Positions 25,648 to 35,699 of a stretch of 64,000 nucleotides of DNA are shown here, piece by piece (positions within the stretch are counted from its first letter, which is position 1; every line of letters starts with the position of its first letter). The notes below the pieces were generated by a model. The model did no database searches, was not told the DNA's origin, and worked only from the letters and a program-made list of their open reading frames with translations. Source of the stretch: Strongylocentrotus purpuratus (taxonomy: Eukaryota > Echinodermata > Echinoidea > Camarodonta > Strongylocentrotidae); the NCBI RefSeq assembly GCF_000002235.5, contig NW_022145601.1, positions 20,157,389 to 20,221,388 on the forward strand. Direction: 5' to 3'. A program made the position numbers and the translations under genes.

Positions 25648-27826
25648 CATTATTATTATTATCACAATTAATATTCAGAGGGATGAAAACTAACCCTTCT
25701 ATGTAAAAATTGGAAACTCAAAAAAGGAATCAAATATTAGGAAAGGGCCTTAAGACTTGCCTGGTGTGGCCTTCCAATCATTAACAAAGAAGATCAGTCA
25801 TAGTGGGCCTACATTCATAATTCATGTCATAGGCCTATTGTTATCATTTATAAAATTATGACAACACGTGAAGGGAAATACTACCTTGATAATAGCAGGG
25901 AGGCCTCACCTCCCTGATAATAGCAAACTTATCTAAAAAAGAAAGCAGAACAATCAGGCAAGCAAACTGGTAAAACGTTGAACGCAATCGGACGATAAAA
26001 ATAAGAAAGTTTTGAATTTAAAAAAAAGGTTTAATCACTATCCTATGGGAATTTCAAATGGGCTGATTCAGTAATGTCACTGTGATGTAGTGCTGGACAA
26101 ATTTTCCACTTGTTCCAACACACAAAAGGGTAGAATTTTTTTCTTCTTCATTATGTATGATTCGGGATGGTCCTTACATTTTATAAGACCTGTAATGATA
26201 TAACCAATTAATCAAGCTCGTTTTCTCGCTCTAGGGGAACGCACATTATTTTGAAGGCTTTCTTCCAATCATCGGGCCATCGCGTCCGGTCATGATTAAA
26301 AGAGCACGTTTTTACTAAAAAAAAAAGTCGGGTAACGCTATCGTCGTACCCGACGCGATGAACCGATGACTCCAATTAGGCCCATATATTTATTGACAGT
26401 TGAAAGTGATGATGATAATCCATGTTAATTGAAATTATGAGCTCCCCCAACTTGACAGGCAGGTTGAAACAAGGCCGCTGAGTATTGTGGGAGGGTGTCG
26501 AAGGGTTCAATCATCTTCGTTTTGCATTGTCGTCCCCTCTTCCTTATATCGCCCTAGGTCTCTCTCATTTTATACAAATTCAATACTTTCATTATAATAG
26601 TTCTTACCTATTTTTCCCCTGTGATCTTTATTCGATTCCATATTCAACATTAATTATATACCACTTAAATATGGGAATTTTATTAAATGGTTATAAATAA
26701 AGAGAAATAAATTAATTAATTCTAAGCACTGTTTATTTTGTTAATTAATACATTAATACATGAAAATGTTTAATAATGATAATAATCACATTCAATAACT
26801 ACATAAAGTAAATAATTGATATAATTCAGTACATTAACTGATAGTTCAAAACAAATACGGAATGAAACTACCATGAAATGTATAAATCAGCCCTCAACCT
26901 TTCACACTTCTTGTAACAATGCTACATTGACTCTCTTCTCCACCCCAACACGCACAAAACACACCAACCGCCTTCGTTTTTGATAAATTCACAAAGAAGA
27001 AAATCAAATTTAGTGTCTTAATGAAGAAAAAAATGTATGCAAACATTAATTCATTCCTTCAAGTCTGTTGTAGATGCGGAGAATAGTTTAATTCTTGACC
27101 ATTTTTGTAAATGTATTCCTAACTTATTTCTTTTTATAGGCAACCTCTTTTCCTCATCTCTATTTTCAAATATTATAGTAAACAACTTATCCTAGTGTAG
27201 GAACTGCACCTTGAAAGAAATACAATGTTTGTTAATAAAAATGCAAATTATTTCATTGCAGCATTTGGTTTTCAACGTATTTCCAATCATGCCGACATGA
27301 ATATTTTCCCACGTTGCGTTTTGTAATTCTATTAGCCCATTTTTTTTCCCAATCGATCCCTGCCAAATACGTACGTTTGTGCTCACTCACACCCACACCC
27401 ACACTCCCACACACACGTACCTGTCTATACACACACTCGGTCTCACACCACATCACATTATAAGCACAAATCTTACCTGAATATCACTAAGGAAGTCGGA
27501 AATTGATAATAACTTCAACCCTTGGCCCAACACTCTATTCTACCCATCAACCCAGGGGCGTACGCAGGGGGAGGGTTTTGGGGGTTCAACCCCCCCCCTC
27601 TGGTATTTTTATGTGTGTAAACCCCCCTAAAAAACCCTAACCCCCCCCCCCCCCCTTTGGATTTTTTTATTATTATTATTTTTTTAATTATTATTTAAAA
27701 AAAAAAAAAAAAAAAAAAATATGCCCACGGCAAACCTAAAACAGGTGACCTTACCCCCCCCCCCCCAACGAAGAAAAATGTCAAATTTTAAAATTTCGAG
27801 ACCAAAAAAAAAAAAGTGTCCGCTTA

Positions 27827-27898
<72 letters not shown>

Positions 27899-30800
27899 AC
27901 TGAGCGACTTTTCGGCCGGCGCGATTTTAAATTTTTCGGGAGCAAAATATTTTGGGCCCGATTTTAACCCCCCCCCCCCCTTGAAAAAATCCTCCGTACG
28001 CCCCTGCATCAACCCTAACCCTAACCCTACCCCTTTGATGAAAGCAGACTAAAAGTCGGCTCACTATATCATGATATCGAATTTCTCCTCTCAGCCTGTC
28101 TGTCCGCGCCATGCCAGTATGGAGGAAACTGTACAGAGGTCGATGACGGTTTTAAGTGTGAATGTCTCAAGGGATTCGGCGGGAACCGATGTGAAATATG
28201 TAAGTAATATATGAACAAGAGAGCTGTATGTTTACCCTATGTGGTTTGGTCTAGTGGATAAGACACCAGACTGGGAACCACAAGGTGTGGGGTTCAAAAC
28301 TCTTTTACAGCACCACTTTCCTTTGGTGAGACATCGTTCAGTCTTCTCTTGCCACACTCTACCCAGGTGAAGTAAATGAGTACCTGGTTCATTCATTCCT
28401 TTAATGAGATATGCGCTGATCTAAAGCTCTTTAAAAGCACACGAGGAGGTTATGCGTTCTTTGGAAGCACATGGGTAGATTATGCGCTATACTATAAAAT
28501 AATATTCTGTTTTATCATTATATAGGCTTTATACATCCTAGTGCTAATATATTGCTTCTAACACACAGTCATGTTCCAACGGCAGTCATAACTTACATCA
28601 ACTGAATTTGTAAGTCCAGCACAAAACAAACACTACTTAACCGTAACCTGAATTTGCTGATTCCAAACCTACCTCTGAGTCTTGACCCTATGTACGATAC
28701 GTATCAGAGTCCGTACAGCGAAAACAAAATGTAACTCTATTCATGCTGGAATTGTATCTCATATATTACATGTAGTTATCTGTAATACACATTTAATCGT
28801 AGCTTATTAAGAGATACTTTTTGTTTTGGGGAAAATGCAACTAATCGTAACTTTTTTTGTTCATGAAGCCTCGTTGATGATTTTTTTTAATCCATTACTG
28901 AAATTTTAAGAGCGGGTAATAGGCTGTATTCTATTCTATTTTTATGTTATGTATTTTAGATCCACCGCGTAATTGTGCTGAGTTGAAGGCTCGTGACGGC
29001 ATCACCGAAGATGGTACCTACGTCATTGACCCAGATGGAAAACATCGTACTCTATCGTATCCGGTTGAGATGGAGTGCCTCATGGCGGACGGTAGGCAAC
29101 ATATTCTACGACTCGCGCACATGCTCCGCCGACAATTTCTTCTCGGTCGATCTCATACACTAATCGAATTCCGAACTTCAGCCCTGGACTATGTTCTATA
29201 CCTAACCCTTATCCTTAACCCGACATAAAAGCCAATTGTTACCCTAACCATTACCTTCACGAAATCATGAAGGTAAGACCAGAGTAATTGTCGCCTGAGC
29301 AAATGTCGGAGCACCAATGTAAACAGATATTATACCATATCTCTTTCAAATAGTATTACATAAACATTATGTTACCAGTGTCAATGCATGACTCTAAACA
29401 AATACGTTGCGTTATGACTTGTGTAGATCATAATGTATTTTCTTTGAGCATATTGTTATTTGTGTTTGAAGATATTATTGCATCTTCCAGGGGGGTGTTT
29501 CACAAAGATACTAAGTCGAACTTAACTCTAAGTTAGACCTAAAACATTATGGAGAGCCATTTGTAGCCTTAAGATAAAATCTATTCAAAAGTGAAAATTC
29601 AAGTATTTTCAGACTTTTTATAAATTCCACATAAAGAACATGAAATCTCCTTGATGATAGAAAACATGAATGATTTGAATTAAGCCTTTTAAAATAACTT
29701 TTACCCAAATATTTTAATAGATGCTAACGGCTTTCCATAAATGTTAAGTCCAACTTAGAGATAAGTTCAACTTAGGATCTTTGTGAAACACCCCCCTGTT
29801 CAAATAGACAGTTGAGAAGATCACAAGGCAAGATCTGAAACTCAATAAAGATGCAACAGAAAACAAAAGAATTTCAATTAGTTTCCATCTTTCTAAATAT
29901 TGACTATACATATTTTTCTCTAGAATGCAGAACGACTTACGGCTGACCACGTCCATCTCCCCTCTTTCCTTCCCTCCTTCCCTCCTTCCCTCCTTCCTCC
30001 CTATGTTACTCTAATTTTCTTTCTCTCTCTCTTTCTCTCTAACCAACTGCATTCTACTTAATAGTTTATGTTTATTTTTATCCCACACTATGTTCATTTC
30101 TTCACCAATTTTCTCTTGTGAGTTCATCAGAATATTTGGTTATTTCTGTGCTTGTCTTATACAAAATACGATTGATTAAGATTTATCGCAACTTAATTGG
30201 CATCAATCGCAAAACTGTATTAAAGAGATATGATTTTGTAAGTTTGCGATTGATTAGAGGACTTGCAAGCTATACGGATCAATCGCAACTTTTTATAAGT
30301 CGGAAACTGGGGACTGTTTCATAACACTGGTTATCTATAACAGCTGCTATGACAAATTTGCTCTCAGCCAATCAGATGCCATGATTTCAGTAGCTTATAA
30401 CAGTAGCTTGTAACTTGTTATTGATTTCAAGTTTTATGAAACGGGGTCTAGCACCACCTCAGTTGCGTAAAAAAGTTGAGTTTATTTACGCATATTCAAC
30501 TTCACTTTCAACCAATCAATATCATACATTTTGGACTTTTGATTCGCGTTTGATCGTAACCCTCATTTGCAATAGGGCCCTGGGGGTGTTTCACAAAGAT
30601 CCTAAGTCGTAAGTCGTAAGTTCAACTTAGGATCTTTGTGAAACACCCCCCTGGTTTATTTATGTTTTGGACATCCCATGCAGGTGTCACCTCAGTACCA
30701 CACGACATCACAGCTCAAGAGCGGACACCGTATGAACTGGGAGTAGGAAAGTTTGTGCGGAATGTGACCTATCCGTTCGACTCGAATACTATCCTTGCTC

Positions 30801-31825
30801 TCATTCAGGTATCTCCTTCTTATCATCTTCACATAATGGTCTATATCATTCTGTATTCAATACTTCAGTTCTTAAATGAGAATGGAGAATTAATATATCC
30901 AATTGACCTGCTTGTGATAAAGAATGTACACAAATCCGCAAGATCAAATATTCTGTGTCAGTTTCATTTTGTATTCCCGTTTCAAATTACATGTACTACT
31001 CTGCTATTCATAGTAAAAATATTTTGCTTTCTAGAAGAAAACTGCCACATTGCTCCGATGAAATTTCAATGGGAGTGATGTCAGAAACTATTCAGAACGT
31101 GAAGATATAAAGTAGGAAATCAAACTGTAATCCTCCTGACCCAATATTTCATTATGTACAGGAGATACAAAATATAGAGAATAAAAGACAATGAAGAGGG
31201 GCATTTTGGAAGTAAAAGTGGAGAAAGTTTGCAAGGGAAGAGGGGAGGAGAGATGGAGTGTGTGTGGGTGTGTGTGCGTGTGTGGGGAGGAGTTGGGTAG
31301 GTGGATTTGTGTGAGGCTGTGATTGTAAAGTGGTTGTGTGCGAGCTTGTGAATGTGAAAGTGAATGTTTACGGGAGGGGGGGGGGGGAGAAGTAAAAGGG
31401 ATGGAGTAACTACATGTAGTTGGCGGGGGATATTATAGGGAAGGTACATTGTATACAAATATGTATTATACTACTTTCCATAAATCATGGAAATTACTTC
31501 GTTCAGTATGTGATTTTATTATTAGAAAATTGAGTGATTCTATGCCATTATTCTTTTTCTTTACTCACTGTTTTTTTTTCGGATAATGAATTTATGTTAT
31601 GAAAACGAAATGAAGATTTGTTATTGTATGAAATTATATAAATTGATTTTTTATGTAATGATTTATTTTGACCAAAAAAATGGAACAAAAAGTGAGGGCG
31701 TAAGTATGTTAGTGTGAGAGCAGAGTGAGTAGAGGGAGTGATAACTGATACTAGGTTGAGAAGGAAGTGAGTGAGAGAGAGATAGAGAGAGGAGAGAAAG
31801 AGCGAGAGAGAGGGAGAGAGGGAGA

Positions 31826-31870
<45 letters not shown>

Positions 31871-32994
31871 GGTGGAGAGAAGAGAGGTACTCCATGCATA
31901 TTCGGACAATAAAAACCAGGCCACATTTTTCTCTCCTTTACGCTGTGTATAGAATTCGAAGAGCTGCAAGCAGTTAATCTTTGCCAGTGTACATAAGTCC
32001 TACATCTACTCTTCTGATGGCATCACGCAGAATGTTTGGTGGGTGTCACGACAAGGGAGGAAAATGCCAAACTGGGGCGACTCACCGAGTGATCACATAG
32101 GTTGTGCATGTAGTTACATAACTCCATCCCAGCCGAGTAACAGTAAGATTGTCCATACCACCCCTCCCCCATAATTTTATACATGGAGAAAGTTAATAAT
32201 CCTGATATCAGGTGGGACCTTTATATAAACCCCCCCCCCAAAAAAAAAAAAAGTCATCATTTGGTAGTCTCATAAATCTTGAACAAAGAAAAAGTAATGA
32301 AGATTATTTAATTAAACAAAAACGAATACATTATGAAATAATATATAAATCTCAGTTCGGCCAGAGGGAAGGAGAGGCCGGACCAATGAAGAGTGCCATA
32401 TTTTCAATTTTCCCGCTGATGGTTACAATTAACCTTATACAGTATGAACCCTAAGCTAAAGGAATTCATACTTTGTGCAAACGATAGTTTCTTCTTACCG
32501 TTTTTTGTGCCATGTTTCCAGCGTGGACGTTAATATTGTTGTTTCGTTTATTCAAATTTATGCTTGTTTCATTTATTTTTTTAAACATAAAAATCATGCA
32601 AAGTGTTGCACAGTCGCCCCGAATCTTGAATCTGTTAAAGGTTATATAAAGTTTTGGTATGGGGTCATGAATTTGGTTCAAATGAACATATATGGAGCAT
32701 ATGCAATTGTACAATATTCAATGATCGTTGTCGCGGTTGAAATCGAGTCAAAAACTTTGCATTACAAAAAAAACATTTTTTTTCTGTTCTCATGCAGCCT
32801 GTCCTGGACAAGGTCGTTGTCACAGCGATTACTCCGTGAGCTCTGGTACAAAGAGGCAAGATACTGGCTACCTTACGGACATGAGTAGACTCCCAGTCAT
32901 CAGGCTGCACACAGGATACACAGCAATAAGAAAGCCTACCCGATGGGTGAAATATAATCTTGGCCCTCTCCTGTGCGAAGGATACTGGTTTTAG
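19704..32994 (+). CDS. secreted EGF plus fibrinogen-like/CNTNAP-type domain protein (complete, seven exons)
   Basis: Exons 19704-19743, 21297-21485, 28095-28199, 28960-29091, 30684-30808, 31953-32142 and 32798-32994 join to 978 bases, or 325 aa plus stop, with every phase consistent. Exon 1 encodes a hydrophobic start (MYEVLLLSWILVG) that fits a signal peptide. Residues about 14-76 are a unique linker with Cys and an N-x-T site. One EGF module of six cysteines follows, then an NCAEL...GTYVIDPDG fibrinogen-like start and the blocks CKQLIFASVHKSYIYSS, WWVSRQGRKMPNWGDS, CACS and DTGYLTDMSRLPV, ending GPLLCEGYWF. That block order matches the fibrinogen-like domain of contactin-associated proteins/neurexin IV. 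The product is probably an extracellular adhesive or lectin-like protein; its ligand is unknown. No membrane segment follows. Extra exons inside the 6.6-kb intron cannot be excluded. Confidence 0.85.
20549..20815. mobile_element. half of a Tc1/mariner-like inverted-repeat element
   Basis: After TA (20547-20548) the sequence runs cactgttggtcataaaggtg and follows the arm of the palindrome at 24664-25598 for about 265 bases (gcgtgactgct, acctacgtcctta, ttaatgcctcacaaaagg). It then stops at a LINE fragment; the opposite arm is missing. Confidence 0.65.
20817..21222 (+). pseudogene. LINE reverse-transcriptase fragment
   Basis: Reading frames give GGAPQGTRLGPLI and WNYVDDLTI, matching the palm motifs of non-LTR reverse transcriptases including the YxDD catalytic box. 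After a stop and a frameshift near 20930 they continue as ESRKMGDESAISTAITDFQ and NPAKCKVMQISFSR. The fragment is short and broken and lies in an intron of the EGF/CNTNAP-like gene. A CR1/L2-type origin is likely but not proven. Confidence 0.8.
21297..21485 (+). CDS. EGF/CNTNAP-like gene, exon 2 (linker)
   Basis: Acceptor ttgactcag, donor gtgagt. It encodes IDPITTESISDSCPLSIP, RVQCGSITRNGQTIQLIRK and ANINATWKCNEP in phases 1-1, with three cysteines and one N-glycosylation sequon. No named domain is recognised. Confidence 0.8.
21583..21853 (+). repeat. tRNA-derived SINE with (ATT)n tail
   Basis: The head has acceptor-like ggtgtg and cacacc, an A box (tggctcagtcagtagagcg) and a B box (gggttcgaacccc). 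Its anticodon loop could read CAC (Val) but the anticodon stem is mispaired. About 170 bases of SINE body and an ATT repeat tail follow. Confidence 0.75.
22330..22640. repeat. CpG-rich repeat block with hairpins
   Basis: A sudden GC- and CpG-rich island lies in AT-rich intron sequence. It contains the hairpins agcgaccgaccgatc/gatcggtcgct and ggtgcccgggcgg/ccgcccgggcacc and many CGGCGACCGAGCG-like words. No coding frame is convincing. Confidence 0.6.
23098..23290 (+). repeat. dispersed repeat, copy 2 (also 8610-8790)
   Basis: It shares ordered blocks with 8610-8790 at roughly 75-80% by eye, including cccccatgatcctc and the ctcattaactcgg-type region. Confidence 0.6.
24664..25598. mobile_element. 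935-bp near-perfect palindromic Tc1/mariner-like foldback
   Basis: Arms of about 465 bp start cactgttggtcataatggtg and end with the reverse complement, flanked by TA on both sides. The centre lies near 25125-25135. The arms carry ggaatttttcctgtaggggg and many other exactly matched blocks. There is no transposase. TA flanks and CACTG ends suggest the Tc1/mariner superfamily. Confidence 0.8.
25600..25665. repeat. (ATT)n microsatellite
   Basis: Repeated tattattattat directly abuts the palindromic element. Confidence 0.85.
26090..27544. other. intron sequence, no feature seen
   Basis: AT-rich DNA inside the second intron of the EGF/CNTNAP-like gene. It has a short CA-rich tract near 27385-27450 and no supported exon. 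Confidence 0.5.
27554..28006. mobile_element. hAT-like MITE with 9-bp target duplication and long poly-C tracts
   Basis: The termini aggggcgtacgc and cgtacgccccTGC are imperfect inverted repeats. catcaaccc stands just outside both (27545-27553 and 28007-28015), giving an 8- or 9-bp duplication. The body is mostly poly-C and poly-A, including about 70 near-pure C at 27826-27898. It ends 88 bases before the EGF exon. Confidence 0.7.
28095..28199 (+). CDS. EGF/CNTNAP-like gene, exon 3 (EGF module)
   Basis: Acceptor cctctcag, donor gtaagt, phases 1-1 as usual for EGF exons. It encodes CLSAPCQYGGNCTEVDDGF and KCECLKGFGGNRCEI, with the six-cysteine spacing of an EGF-like fold and no calcium-binding Asp-x-Asp/Asn-Glu start. 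Confidence 0.92.
28236..28528 (+). repeat. tRNA-derived SINE
   Basis: The head has tggtctagtggataagacacc (A box) and gtggggttcaaaactc (decayed B box), then a SINE body ending in tatgcgctatac and an AT-rich tail. It lies in the intron after the EGF exon. Confidence 0.6.
28960..29091 (+). CDS. EGF/CNTNAP-like gene, exon 4 (start of fibrinogen-like domain)
   Basis: Acceptor gtattttag, donor gtaggc. It encodes PPRNCAELKARDGITEDG, TYVIDPDGKHRTLSYPVE and MECLMADG, the typical opening Cys, YxIDPDG and second Cys of fibrinogen-like/CNTNAP domains. Confidence 0.9.
29488..29798. mobile_element. MITE with GGGGTGTTTCACAAAGATC ends, copy 2
   Basis: About 311 bp with ends caggggggtgtttcacaaag and ctttgtgaaacacccccctg and inner arms cttaactctaagtt/aacttagagataag. 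It lies in the intron between exons 4 and 5. Confidence 0.75.
30308..30450. mobile_element. small MITE
   Basis: Ends gactgtttcataac and ttttatgaaacgggg flank a ccaatcagatgcc core similar to that of the element at 8034-8182. Confidence 0.5.
30580..30653. mobile_element. solo terminal hairpin of the GTGTTTCACAAAG MITE, copy 3
   Basis: Only the two ends (gggggtgtttcacaaagatc and its reverse complement) remain, joined through a short gtaagtcgtaag direct repeat. It ends 30 bases before exon 5. Confidence 0.7.
30684..30808 (+). CDS. EGF/CNTNAP-like gene, exon 5
   Basis: Acceptor catgcag, donor gtatct, ending in phase 0. It encodes VTSVPHDITAQERTPYELG and VRNVTYPFDSNTILALIQ. A solo MITE hairpin ends only about 30 bases upstream of the acceptor. 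Confidence 0.88.
31700..31873. repeat. (GA)n tract
   Basis: Imperfect GA/GGA repeats end in a G run just before exon 6 of the EGF/CNTNAP-like gene. They account for the Ser-Leu frames on the minus strand. Confidence 0.85.
31953..32142 (+). CDS. EGF/CNTNAP-like gene, exon 6
   Basis: Acceptor gtgtatag, donor gtaaga, phases 0-1. It encodes NSKSCKQLIFASVHKSYIYS, VWWVSRQGRKMPNWGDSP and HIGCACSYITPSQPSN. The WW-R-G-K-WGG-like core is diagnostic for this domain family. Confidence 0.9.
32798..32994 (+). CDS. EGF/CNTNAP-like gene, exon 7 (terminal)
   Basis: Acceptor ctcatgcag. It encodes CPGQGRCHSDYSVSSG, DTGYLTDMSRLPVIRLHTG and YNLGPLLCEGYWF, then TAG. A candidate AATAAA lies at 33554-33559. Confidence 0.9.
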
Positions 32995-33319
32995 TAAAAT
33001 CAGGGAGGTGAGGCATCTGGGGGCCATTCTCTGAACCCTGTGTTATCTCTAAAATTGTTTTATCATTGAAGATAAGGTAAAGTTGGTATTGCGAAAATTA
33101 TTGTAACTTTGTTTTTGTTGTATCTTTTCTCTCATCTCTTTGGTCGCGCCTAGCCTGCGTTCAAACTTTTGAGCGCTTAAAATTGTACGTATTAGTAACA
33201 AAATGGCGTTTAATCTTCATTTGTATATGCGCATGAGAGATAATATGACAAGATAATTGGTATATTCTAAAAATTGTTGTGTTTATATTATACAAATATA
33301 CAATGACACTCGAGGATCT

Positions 33320-33430
33320 AGCTGAAACTATTCGCATCGAAGGAACATCAACTAGTACTATTCCCCCGAGGGCCGTCGGCCCGAGGGAGAAAAGTACTAA
33401 TGATGTTCCTGAGTGCGAATAGTTTTAGCT
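33320..33430. repeat. foldback repeat
   Basis: The outer arms agctgaaactattcgcat and gcgaatagttttagct and the inner arms cccccgaggg and cccgaggg pair around ccgtcgg. Confidence 0.65.
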
Positions 33431-33753
33431 TGTTCGGAGAATGAGTCATTTTATATTTGTTTTATATCCCTTCCATCTTTATTATTCCTTGTACACTTCT
33501 GTAATAACATGAACCTTATACTCACATTCACATCTACATTCAGATCGAAAAGAAATAAAGAAAATTGCACGGCTCAAATGAAACATTGAAGGATGTAAAA
33601 ATGTTTAGCTGGCGCTAGTGTAATGCAGTTATCACACAGCGTAAATTGCATATGGCTTCAGCGCCGTGACACCGCGGGGTTGACCGCGCAGAGGCATTTG
33701 AAATAATGTACGCGCTCGCTGGAAAAACGCATAGTTCAAGAATATGCGTTTTT

Positions 33754-33828
33754 TTATTGTGACGTCACGCATAGTAACTTTTTTTCCCTAGGGAAAAAAA
33801 GGTACTATGCGTAACGTCATCAATAAAA
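33754..33828. repeat. palindrome centred on CCTAGG
   Basis: gcatagtaactttttttc and gaaaaaaaggtactatgc flank the centre at 33790; tgacgtca/aacgtcat extend the arms. Confidence 0.65.
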
Positions 33829-34254
33829 AGGTACTATTTCGATGTAGGCGGCAGGAAACGTCTTTTATAGTAAAACTATTCATTTTCTTGTTGTGTACAC
33901 TCCTAATGCAACAATCTTACGATAAGGGATATAATATCTTATCTTGCATGGCATTTAAAACAATATTTACAATAGTTAGGGGGTTGTTGTTCTTTCGTGG
34001 TGATATAATGGCGGCAATCTTCTTTGCCCAGGACCAACTAAGTGCCAATAGACGAGTTAGAAGAAGATTTTGGGTTTACCGGAGACATTACAGATGAGAA
34101 CTTTCTAAGAAATATACGTGCTGGGATATGACGATTTTAATGCTCTCATCTCTGTGATGTTTCCTAACCATTCATGATCCACGTGCGACAACGCATAATT
34201 ATGATGACGCGCATAATAAGCGCTCAATTAACTAATTACGCCCAAGATTAGTAT

Positions 34255-34480
34255 GCGCTGGGCAAATCTGGGGCCCACAATTGGCCCAGCAAAATGCACA
34301 ATTTGGGCTTCATGTGGGCCTAGTGGGTTTTATATGGGGCCATATGGGTCAAGTGGGTTCTAAATGGCCCCATATGAGCCAAGCTGGTTTTTATATAGGA
34401 TCCATATGAGCCAGGTGGGTCTGATATTGCCCCATATGGGCCAATGTGGTTCTAAATGGGCTTCATATTTGTTTTAATGG
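34255..34480 (+). repeat. degenerate minisatellite
   Basis: About six units of roughly 35-40 bp are built on ccatatgggccaagtgggtt. No gene is recognised from 32995 to 35118. Confidence 0.6.
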
Positions 34481-35699
34481 GTTCCAGTTTAATTCAGTTA
34501 TCCCATTTCAATTTCCAGAGTTACCAGTTGGATTAAACTGGTCTAACTGGACCACTTTTACCATTTGGCACAACTTTTAATCTGTTGAAAGCTCCAGTTA
34601 AAAGACTTAATTATTAATTCATGGTATACGTAGCACTTGTACTTTTAATTTTGCAATTGGCAACAACACGTCGTCTGCAAATTCAAATGTAAAGGCATTG
34701 GTGATAAGAAGACTCGGTTAATTTGCTGTGAATGAGATATTTCCATATACTTGCATTATATTGAATTTGTTTTAGTTGATAGTTATTGTTTTCCTAATTC
34801 GTGTTTAATTAAATGTAAATTATACAAAGTAGTGAAATGTCCTAATAATTAGCAATTTACATTTTGTAGTATTTTCGAAATAAATTGCACATATCTTAAT
34901 CATATTATTTATTTTGTTTCTGGCTTTCAGGGTTTTAAGGTTTATTTAATTCTCTCTCATATATTCAAACATTAAAACGTATTTTTTTTAACATATTTTA
35001 CAGAGTAAGAGTAACAAGGTGACCCTCAAAGCATAGCTTGTATAAATGGGTCTCATTTAAAATGGGATAAGAAACAAACCTCATCAATCAAGAAAGAACT
35101 TATGTTCAATGCCTACCCATAAGGCGGTGTCAGGCAGAGGCAAGTGATTATTTAGAAAATAGCTATCTAGAATCTAGATAATTCGCTGTCTGTCATCAAT
35201 TATCCCGCGACAAATCTCACAAAAAATACCGCGAAAAATCCCACAACGAACCAAGAAAATTCTCCCTTATCATTGAGAAGTTTCATGGGATTTTTCGCAG
35301 GAAATTTCTGTTTCTGACCTCTCCGTCACAAAAGTGAACTAGACTTTAATTCGTCACTTAGACGAATTAGGTGATACGCATGATAATGGTTTACATAACG
35401 AATAATGCATTACACGATATATTATTTTGCTTCTCCCATTCATATACTTCTCCCATTATGATCTATTCATATGTCAAGATTAAATTGTGTCTCCTTGATC
35501 ATCATGGATCTAGGGAAGATAGATTGAAACAATATATGACCTTTGACCCTGTGCAGTAACCAGTTACACAATTGACTGTAATTTACATCATGAAGAACAC
35601 CTTTTGACGATTTTATCTTATTCAAAGAAATGAAAATGTAATTGATAAATGATTAGCATCATTATGATAATGATGATCGTGATGATCATGATCATGATC

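Noticed and set aside
28010..28032. Interstitial telomere-like CCCTAA repeats
   Set aside because: Only about three imperfect units, partly created by the hAT target duplication; too short to mean a telomere or fusion.
32475..32888. 137-codon plus-strand frame overlapping the last exon of the EGF/CNTNAP-like gene
   Set aside because: It is in a different frame from the domain sequence and runs from intron into exon; the exon frame is clearly the one with conserved residues.
32740..33027. Minus-strand frame across the terminal exon
   Set aside because: Antisense shadow of the conserved domain exon.
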